Source: Halopenitus salinus (GTDB taxonomy: Archaea; Halobacteriota; Halobacteria; Halobacteriales; Haloferacaceae). From it: a stretch of DNA of 64,000 bases. The translations under genes and the position numbers were made by a program. A model generated the notes under the pieces. That model was not told where the DNA came from, ran no database searches, and saw nothing but the letters and a program-made list of their open reading frames with translations. Positions within the stretch are counted from its first letter, which is position 1, and every line of letters starts with the position of its first letter. Where the stretch lies: NCBI RefSeq assembly GCF_042662125.1, contig NZ_JBHSXL010000002.1, forward strand, positions 248,001-312,000, written 5' to 3'. Below, piece by piece: positions 57,817 through 64,000 of this stretch.

Positions 57817-58492
57817 GGTTGTGTTCAGATAAGTTGATTCCATTCGAAGACGAACGGTTGGAGCCAATTTTCGGCGATGCTTGCTTCGGTGTGGCTGAAA
57901 CAGTTTGAGAACTGGTTGGTTCGCTGTTTTAGTTCTCTGAAGATACGTTCGACACTGTTCTGATCACCGTGTATTTCGTATCTGTAATCAAGATCGTGTC
58001 GGTGAAGTGCTGCTTGCAGCCATGGTGCAGAATCGACGAGATGTTCCTCGCGGAATTCGGCGAGAAACATCTCAGTAATCGCATAATTTCTCGTCGTAAA
58101 GAGCTGGACGTGCAGCAAGCGGTTTGTGTCGGGAACGACCGCTGCATCCAGCCAGAACCGTTCGTTATTCAGCTGGGTCACGGTTTCGTCAACCGCGACG
58201 TGATCCGGATCGGCACCATCAATCGGCTGTAAATCGACCTTCTGTACCCAGTTGTGAACAGTCGAGCGACAGCGATCGACACCCAACCTATCGAGAATAG
58301 TAATGGTATCCGAAAGTGATATTTCTGCCAAATGGAGTCGGATACCGAGCTTCGTCGCGGGCTCGGGTGTCCCCTCTCGCTCCACAAAATCTAACTCGAT
58401 GCAATCGATACCTCCGTTGAGGCGTGCGATTTCGAACATAGAGCACTCAAAGATCGCACCGCCTCACTCTTCATCCTTATCTGAACACTGCC
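57817..58492 (-). mobile_element. IS6-family insertion sequence
   Basis: 676 bp bounded by inverted repeats ggttgtgttcagataag (57817-57833) and cttatctgaacactgcc (58476-58492), identical over 13 bp after the first four. One transposase gene fills it. The flanking 8-mers (gagccacc and actgtgtt) are not alike, so the usual target duplication is missing, which suggests recombination at the element. Confidence 0.85.
57825..58439 (-). CDS. IS6-family transposase
   Basis: 204 residues. DDE residues are visible: VAVDETVTQLNNERFWLDAA (first Asp), EEHLVDSAPWLQAALHRHDL (second Asp) and QNSVERIFRELKQRTNQFSN (Glu). The N-terminal helix-turn-helix is DTITILDRLGVDRCRSTVHN. Full length for haloarchaeal IS6 enzymes, no frameshift, so the element may be active. 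Confidence 0.9.
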   Translation of the reverse strand: MFEIARLNGGIDCIELDFVEREGTPEPATKLGIRLHLAEISLSDTITILDRLGVDRCRSTVHNWVQKVDLQPIDGADPDHVAVDETVTQLNNERFWLDAAVVPDTNRLLHVQLFTTRNYAITEMFLAEFREEHLVDSAPWLQAALHRHDLDYRYEIHGDQNSVERIFRELKQRTNQFSNCFSHTEASIAENWLQPFVFEWNQLI

Positions 58493-58512
58493 ACTGTGTT
58501 GGGTTGTGTAGC

Positions 58513-59604
58513 TTACATCTTGAGTATATCCGGTAGCGTTAGTTCGGTGTCGATCCCGATCGCTTCGGCTGTGAATGTTGGGAATTCGCCGGTAGTGGAG
58601 AGCACCTCGATACCGTCTTTGGTTGCGAGGATGGTGTCCTCGGTCTTGACACCCTTGACGGTCGGATTCCAACCATATGTCATCGGTAGTTCGACGGGCG
58701 CATCGTGGCCCGGAGTTGCTATCCACTCTCGTGACGCGTAACCGAGCGCGCCCCCTTGGTGGTGGTTCTGCCACTCGTTTCTGTAGCCGAGTTTATCGTA
58801 CGCGACCTGGATCGTTTCGAACACGTCGCCGGCGCTGCCTCCATGGATACCTTCTCGCCATGTCGCAGCAGCCATGGTTGCTGCTACTCTACTGAGATCT
58901 TCGTATCGATCTTCGAGCCAGTAAGGTGCATCGTCAAACTCGACCGTCCGTGTGACTGCAGCGTTGAGCCCGTAGCGAGTACCGACGACAGTCAAGACGG
59001 CGTACCCGCCGACTTTGGTGTCCGTTGGGGTGAAGTGGCGGTACTGCTGGACGCGCTTTTCTCCGCCAACGAGAACAACGGGCGACTCGATCTTCCGTTG
59101 ATGGAGGGCGTGTGAGAGCTGGGCCGCTAGGTCCACTTCCGTATCAGTCGGCGTGGCATCTAAAGCCACTTCTTCAACTGCTTCGGCCGTCTCTCGACAA
59201 ACCGTTCGATATCGCTTGACGTCACTGTCGGTTAGCGGTTGAGTCAAGACTGATCGATCGACCCGGGACAAGTTTCCACACTCGAAATCAGCAGCTGCAG
59301 GTGTGGCCGTGTTCTCCGTAACCGCCTCTTCTAAGCTCCGCTCATGCCAGGGGTATTCAACGAGACGAACATTGTGGTCGATCTCCTCTTTGAGAAGCCG
59401 TTGTCCCTCTATATTTGTGGTGATGACTGTGATGTGCTCTCCGTCGTAGCCGGCGGCGGCGATACCTGTTGCGCCTTCACGTACGATTAGATTACTACCG
59501 CCGGTAAGCCAGGCGAACATAGGCGGCGTCGCGAACCATACTGTTTCAAGGTCATTCGTCGCGAGATACGAGTCTAACCGGTCCAGTTTAGTCTGTTCGA
59601 TCAT
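58513..59604 (-). CDS. M24 (Xaa-Pro peptidase-fold) protein with missing metal ligands
   Basis: 363 residues. N-terminal creatinase-like domain (WFATPPMFAWLTGGSNLIVR) and C-terminal pita-bread fold. In active M24 enzymes two Asp, a His and two Glu bind two metals. Here the Asp positions read VVGTRYGLNAAVTRTV (both lost), His remains in HHQGGALGYASREW, the first Glu is replaced in YGWNPTVKGVKTEDT, and the last Glu is kept. So it may bind one metal or none. It lies next to an ABC transporter of the carbohydrate type, 96 bp after the permease stop. Confidence 0.75.
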   Translation of the reverse strand: MIEQTKLDRLDSYLATNDLETVWFATPPMFAWLTGGSNLIVREGATGIAAAGYDGEHITVITTNIEGQRLLKEEIDHNVRLVEYPWHERSLEEAVTENTATPAAADFECGNLSRVDRSVLTQPLTDSDVKRYRTVCRETAEAVEEVALDATPTDTEVDLAAQLSHALHQRKIESPVVLVGGEKRVQQYRHFTPTDTKVGGYAVLTVVGTRYGLNAAVTRTVEFDDAPYWLEDRYEDLSRVAATMAAATWREGIHGGSAGDVFETIQVAYDKLGYRNEWQNHHQGGALGYASREWIATPGHDAPVELPMTYGWNPTVKGVKTEDTILATKDGIEVLSTTGEFPTFTAEAIGIDTELTLPDILKM

Positions 59605-59700
59605 ATATTTATTTTCTTATCGATATCCTCCTGTCTCTTCAAAGCTGATTGGGAATGATGTGATCATATGACGGCAATAGAGCACAAAAGGCTAGTGTGC

Positions 59701-60573
59701 TTAGTATCCTTTCATGCCGCCGCTGGTGAGACCTTCAACAAGATAGCTCTGGATAATCGCGAACAGTATAACGACGGGGAGCATTGTGATCGTTGCTGCC
59801 GTAAGGACTGCACCCCAGTCTACGGTATTCTGTGACTGAAAAAGCTGTAGAGCGAACGGAAGCGTACGTGTTCCTTGAGAACGTGAGATGATGGAGACAA
59901 ACAGATAGTCGTTCCAAGAGACGATAAACGTATAAAATGCGGAAACGGCGATTCCCGGCAATGCGAGTGGAAGGATGATGTGGAACAACGTCTGAATATC
60001 TGAACAGCCATCCATTTTAGCTGCATCATCAAGTGCCGTTGGAATGTCGTCGAAATAGCCCTTCAATAGCCACGTGACGAAGGGAAGTGCGATAACGGTG
60101 TGTGCAATAATGATTCCAACGTATGTGTCAATAATATCTAAATTATACATAATAACGAAAAACGGTATCAGGATGAGGACTCGTGGAAGCATTTCCGTTC
60201 CCAGATAGCCGAGAATTAGACTCCTACGTCCCGGGTAGTCCATTCGACTGATGGAATAACTGGCGAACGTTCCTGCACCTACTGAGAGGATCGTCGTTCC
60301 GGTCGCCACGATAGTGGAATTTAAGAAATACGTTCGGAACTCCCCTCGAGTGATCACCTGTATCCAATGTTCCAAAGTGAATGATTCGATAGGAATCAAG
60401 ATCAGCTGTTGACTTCTGATTACCTCGGAACCCTTGAACGTTGAAAGCACGAAGTATAGAATTGGGAGCAGTAGGATGCTGTAATATAGAGCTAACGCCG
60501 CGTAGATGATCACGCCGCGTTTTGGTCCGACTTCATCTCCGAGCCATCTGTCGAATTTGTTTACTAGGGTCAT
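59701..60573 (-). CDS. ABC transporter permease, MalG-like
   Basis: 290 residues with about six membrane helices. The EAA loop that contacts the ATPase reads ALDDAAKMDGCSDIQTLFHI then ILPLALPGIAVSA. This is the second inner-membrane subunit of a CUT1-type carbohydrate importer. It overlaps the MalF-like gene by one base (TAATG-type junction at 60573), so the two are translationally coupled. AT-rich relative to the backbone. Confidence 0.9.
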   Translation of the reverse strand: MTLVNKFDRWLGDEVGPKRGVIIYAALALYYSILLLPILYFVLSTFKGSEVIRSQQLILIPIESFTLEHWIQVITRGEFRTYFLNSTIVATGTTILSVGAGTFASYSISRMDYPGRRSLILGYLGTEMLPRVLILIPFFVIMYNLDIIDTYVGIIIAHTVIALPFVTWLLKGYFDDIPTALDDAAKMDGCSDIQTLFHIILPLALPGIAVSAFYTFIVSWNDYLFVSIISRSQGTRTLPFALQLFQSQNTVDWGAVLTAATITMLPVVILFAIIQSYLVEGLTSGGMKGY

Positions 60574-61490
60574 TATTCGCTAGTCTCCAGTTTAACGTAG
60601 ACGACGGTAAATACGAACATGATCACGAGCATAACAGTCCCTACTGATGCCGCGTATCCCAACGCATACGATTGGAATGCTTCCTTATACACGTACGTTG
60701 GGAGTACCTCTGTGCTTTGGTATGGACCACCTCCAGTGGAGAGATAAACGAAATCGAAGTTATTGAATGTGAATATGACGTGAATCACGATCATTATCAT
60801 TGATGTGTAAGAGATGTGTGGGAGCGTGATATATCGAAATTTCTGAAGTGTACTAGCACCGTCGATACTAGCAGCCTCATAGTAACTCTCTGGGATGGCT
60901 TGCATACTTGCCATGAGGGCGATGGCGAAGAATGGTGCATTTCGCCATACATGCATGAAGATTATGAGTCCGAATCCTGTCCCCGGTTGACCAAACCAGT
61001 AGGTGGTTGGGAGTCCAAACTGTTCGAAGATTACGTTAACAACTCCAAACGGATATTGAACTAGAAAATTAAATATTATAACGGTAACGATAATGGGAAG
61101 AACCCACGTAACCATCGTTACGCTCCTGAAGAATTTGATTCCTGGCACCTTCTGTTTTAGTACGAGTGCTAGTCCCAGCCCTGCTAGATATTCAAGTGAA
61201 ACGGCAACGGAAGTCAGGATAACAGAATTTCGTAGCGATTGCCAGAATAATGGGTCGCCGTACATTTGGCTGTAGTTTTGGAGGCCGATCCAAACCGCGT
61301 CTTCGGGATTCAGAAACGATTTGGTGTAGAAACTCATCCAAATCGCCTCAAGTGTTGGATAGACCATTATTACTCCCAGCAGTACGGTCGCTGGAAGGAC
61401 GAGTGCGTATCCCAACCACGTCTCTCGAAGAAATTCCAAAAACTGATCTTTGTATCCGGTCTCTTCAGGTTTTCCTGTTACAATGGACAT
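60573..61490 (-). CDS. ABC transporter permease, MalF-like
   Basis: 305 residues, six membrane helices. EAA loop: PESYYEAASIDGASTLQKFR then YITLPHISYTS. Belongs with the adjacent permease, binding protein and ATPase as a complete CUT1-type importer. It follows the binding-protein gene by 25 bp on the same strand. Substrate cannot be told from the sequence. Confidence 0.9.
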   Translation of the reverse strand: MSIVTGKPEETGYKDQFLEFLRETWLGYALVLPATVLLGVIMVYPTLEAIWMSFYTKSFLNPEDAVWIGLQNYSQMYGDPLFWQSLRNSVILTSVAVSLEYLAGLGLALVLKQKVPGIKFFRSVTMVTWVLPIIVTVIIFNFLVQYPFGVVNVIFEQFGLPTTYWFGQPGTGFGLIIFMHVWRNAPFFAIALMASMQAIPESYYEAASIDGASTLQKFRYITLPHISYTSMIMIVIHVIFTFNNFDFVYLSTGGGPYQSTEVLPTYVYKEAFQSYALGYAASVGTVMLVIMFVFTVVYVKLETSE

Positions 61491-61515
61491 ATTAGATAGT
61501 TAGTTCCGGTGGGGG

Positions 61516-62880
61516 CTAGACTTCGAATTCGTTCTGTGCAATATCCTGTAGTGTAGAGTGGAACTGCTCCGCTTCGTTATAGGGATCGGACTCACCGTAA
61601 GCGACGCGCTGCATGGAGTTGTAGAGTGCCTCCCTCGTTGAGCCCCAACTGACGAACGCGAGAGCTGTCCCGGTCTCGATGATCTCGGTGAAGGGTAACC
61701 AGTCTTCGTCGTCCATGGTGCTTTCTATGTCCTCGTGAATCGGCGTTACCCAGTTCCCAGGATCGTTCTCGGCAAATAGTTGGAATGATTCCGTACTCGT
61801 GTAGATATCCAGGGCCTCCCACGCTGTATCCATATGCTCCGAATGGCTATTGAGTCCTGCCCATTCAACTTCGAGATATGTTCCTCTCTCAGCACCTTCT
61901 GCGTGTGGAAGATGTGTTACTGCCGTATGTTCGTTGAGGATCGTCTCGGAGTTCGGGCCTGCATCAGCCTGCGATGACCGCACCCATGGCCCATTTGGAC
62001 ACATTGCGAAATTACCTCGTGCATACGCTGAGTCCAGTTGTTCGTACCCCGTCCCGATACTGTTCGGATCCGCGACCGGATTATCAACGGCCCATATCTG
62101 ATAGTACCAGTTATCGAAGATCTGCCCCAGAGTATCCGCACTTGGGACGACTGTCCACGAGTCGCCGTCAACTTCATAGAGAGCATCGGCATGTTGATAG
62201 ACGTGTGAGATCCATTCCTGAAATCCACGAATGTCACCGGCTGCGGTAACATTCTTGTATCCGGCCATGTCCTCCTCTCCTTGATTGATCTCTCGACCGA
62301 TCTCGTGGAGCTCCTGTGCCGTCTCTGGTGGTTCGAAACCATACTCTTCAAGGATGTCCTTCCGATACAGAAGCCCGCGACCGTTCCCATCCAACGGTAG
62401 TCCATAGAGTTGGTCCTGATAGCGAAGGGCATCTATGGAGGAGTCAATAAATCCATCGTAATTATCCTTATTCTGAACAGATTCGTCAAGTGGTTCCAGC
62501 AGGTCAGCCTTAGTATAGTCACTGACGTGGGAGAGAACCCCCTCGATCAAATCAGGAGTTCCGGTCCGTGCACCGGTAAGATAATTTTGTCGTAAATCTT
62601 GATACTGGAAGGGGACTAGGTCTATCGAAACGTTCAGTTCCTCTTCAACCGTCTGAACGTACCATTCGTTCCACGGGTCCAGTATTTCGTCATCAAAGAA
62701 TGCACTCCAGTATGTGAGGGTTGTTCCACCTTCGGGTGTACTACCATTACCTGTTTCAGTACCGTCGCTAGGAGTACTATCATCGCCGTTGCCACCACCA
62801 CCGGCACAACCAGCGAAAGCCGCTGCTAATCCTGTACCTGCTAATCGAAGATAATCACGCCGATCGGTATCGTATGGCAT
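61516..62880 (-). CDS. ABC transporter extracellular solute-binding lipoprotein
   Basis: 454 residues from ATG 62880. RRDYLRLAGTGLAAAFAGCA is a Tat-type signal with lipobox (Cys near 27), followed by a Gly/Ser/Thr linker (GNGDDSTPSDGTETGNGST). The mature part matches the family-1 binding-protein fold (DLIEGVLSHVSDYTKADLLE, YGLPLDGNGRGLLYRKDILE). TATA-like TTTATATA about 25 bp upstream supports the start and a short or absent leader. Binds an extracellular sugar or similar solute. Confidence 0.9.
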   Translation of the reverse strand: MPYDTDRRDYLRLAGTGLAAAFAGCAGGGGNGDDSTPSDGTETGNGSTPEGGTTLTYWSAFFDDEILDPWNEWYVQTVEEELNVSIDLVPFQYQDLRQNYLTGARTGTPDLIEGVLSHVSDYTKADLLEPLDESVQNKDNYDGFIDSSIDALRYQDQLYGLPLDGNGRGLLYRKDILEEYGFEPPETAQELHEIGREINQGEEDMAGYKNVTAAGDIRGFQEWISHVYQHADALYEVDGDSWTVVPSADTLGQIFDNWYYQIWAVDNPVADPNSIGTGYEQLDSAYARGNFAMCPNGPWVRSSQADAGPNSETILNEHTAVTHLPHAEGAERGTYLEVEWAGLNSHSEHMDTAWEALDIYTSTESFQLFAENDPGNWVTPIHEDIESTMDDEDWLPFTEIIETGTALAFVSWGSTREALYNSMQRVAYGESDPYNEAEQFHSTLQDIAQNEFEV

Positions 62881-63029
62881 GTAATCACCAATTATCCCGG
62901 GTGTATATAAATTCACTTGTTAGATTCGAACACATGATTAATATATCTAATGTATGATGCTATCTGGTTCATCCCCCAGATTCGTTTATCAAGAACTTGT
63001 GGAAGTGGAAGGAAACGTTCTATAGGGAA

Positions 63030-64000
63030 TCAACTGGTGAGAGGGACCTCGTCGCCGGGAGACTGCCTACGATTATAAACCGCCTTGCCAGTTTGAGCAT
63101 CGAAGAGGTGTAGTTGCTCCTCAGGAAATAGAATATTCACTTCCGTGTTCTCCTGTATCTGTATTTCACCGGAGACACTAGCTGTGACGTGATTATCTCC
63201 GATATCAAAATAGATATACGAAATATCCCCCATCGGCTCGATCACGTTAACTGAGATCGGAATGGAGTTTTCCGTTGATTGTGAGGTGAGTTTAATGTCC
63301 TCCGGACGAATTCCGAGCGTAAATTCATTCCCTTCTTGTAACTCCGTGAATAGTGAGTCTGAGATCTGGTATTTGAACTCCGGATGTACGAGCGTCCGAC
63401 CATCCAATTTCACGTTGAAAAAATTCATACTAGGTGACCCTATAAATCCAGCAACAAATCGATTTGTGGGCTCATGGTAGCACTCTAGGGGTGTCCCAAC
63501 CTGCTGTACTTTTCCTTTATTGAGGATGACGATACGGTCGCTCATCGTCATCGCTTCGGTCTGATCGTGAGTGACATAAATTGTAGTAACGTCCAGAGTT
63601 TGCTGTAGATTTTGGAGTTCAGTACGCATTTCCGTCCGAAGTTTCGCATCAAGATTACTGAGTGGTTCATCCATCAGGAATACCTCGGGTTCGCGAACGA
63701 TTGCCCGTCCTAGTGCGACACGTTGTTGCTGTCCTCCCGAAATATCGCTTGGTTTTTTTCCAAGTAGATCTTTAATCCCCATCATCTCGGCTACCTCAAT
63801 GACCTTCTGATCGATTGCCTCATCGGAGAGCTCGGTTGTCATCTTCAGTCCAAAGGACATGTTCTCACGGGCAGTCATGTGAGGATACAGCGCATAATTC
63901 TGGAATACCATCGCCATATCCCTGTCCATCGGGGGACTATCGACGACCGATCTATCATTTAGTTGGATGTCGCCTTCGGTGGGAGACTCTAGTCCTGCAA
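63030..64000 (-). CDS. ABC transporter ATPase, MalK/UgpC-type, 5' end outside window
   Basis: 323 residues visible; the frame is open at the right edge, so Walker A is missing. Q-loop MVFQNYALYPHMTARENM, signature DISGGQQQRVALGRAIVREP, Walker B VFLMDEPLSNLDAKLR and H-loop VTHDQTEAMTMSDR are intact. The C-terminal TOBE domain (TLGIRPEDIKL, SGEIQIQENTEVNILFPEEQ) is typical of MalK. Energises the importer encoded downstream. The 149-bp gap before the binding protein gene holds that gene promoter. Confidence 0.93.
   Translation of the reverse strand, partial: AGLESPTEGDIQLNDRSVVDSPPMDRDMAMVFQNYALYPHMTARENMSFGLKMTTELSDEAIDQKVIEVAEMMGIKDLLGKKPSDISGGQQQRVALGRAIVREPEVFLMDEPLSNLDAKLRTEMRTELQNLQQTLDVTTIYVTHDQTEAMTMSDRIVILNKGKVQQVGTPLECYHEPTNRFVAGFIGSPSMNFFNVKLDGRTLVHPEFKYQISDSLFTELQEGNEFTLGIRPEDIKLTSQSTENSIPISVNVIEPMGDISYIYFDIGDNHVTASVSGEIQIQENTEVNILFPEEQLHLFDAQTGKAVYNRRQSPGDEVPLTS

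Noticed and set aside
1..64000. tRNA, rRNA, CRISPR repeats and an obvious integrase gene
   Set aside because: Looked for on both strands; none could be supported from the sequence.

Overview
The window looks haloarchaeal (class Halobacteria): proteins are very acidic, most third codon positions are G/C, Shine-Dalgarno sites read GAGGTG, TATA boxes are TTTATA-like, and the content (TFB, HTH_10 regulators, DUF6735, DUF7342-type winged-helix proteins, haloarchaeal TnpB types) is typical. It reads as a plasmid-like or integrated-element region with cargo of several origins, not ordinary chromosome. No tRNA, rRNA or CRISPR array was seen.

Layout. 0-9 kb is a mercury-resistance island: organomercurial lyase (merB), mercuric reductase (merA), a second flavin disulfide oxidoreductase and two small membrane proteins on the minus strand; divergently, an ArsR-type regulator, four membrane proteins with adjacent cysteines in their membrane segments, and a zinc-finger/thioredoxin/DUF3105 fusion. 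9-22.6 kb is element backbone: DUF932, a GmrSD-type (DUF262) restriction protein, a tightly overlapping HNH/DUF6166/Mom-like/zinc-finger operon, a RelE/RHH toxin-antitoxin pair, an Mrr-type nuclease and a TnpB-like protein lacking one catalytic residue. 22.8-29 kb carries a full aconitase, a Zn/Cd-type P1B ATPase and an HTH_10 regulator. 29-40.3 kb is more backbone (DUF6735, zinc-finger, SWIM and DUF7342 proteins), an AT-richer geranylgeranyl-reductase/TrmB pair, two TnpB elements and a TFB gene broken by an IS insertion plus a 14-bp duplication. 40.7-47.4 kb is a compact operon (winged helix, N6-adenine methyltransferase, protein with two GHKL ATPase modules, receiver-like protein, unknown protein) that I regard as the best candidate for an undescribed defence or signalling system. 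48-57.6 kb holds an OB-fold protein, a palindrome-rich GC segment, a PIN/RHH pair, an FRG-domain protein, an ArdC-like protein, a second zinc-finger/SWIM block and a secreted metallo-beta-lactamase/LTD protein with DUF3006. After an IS6-family element, 58.5-64 kb is a carbohydrate-type ABC transporter operon with an M24-like protein.

The most striking DNA signal is a short hairpin element found about 15 times, always oriented toward a minus-strand backbone gene. It has a T-rich TATA-like box, then a GC-rich inverted repeat whose arms differ between copies but still pair, with a largely conserved loop (coding strand GATGGGT or GAGAGGGGTGC). Cargo genes (mercury island, aconitase, methyltransferase operon, sugar transporter) lack it, so it may mark and co-regulate the backbone of one element.
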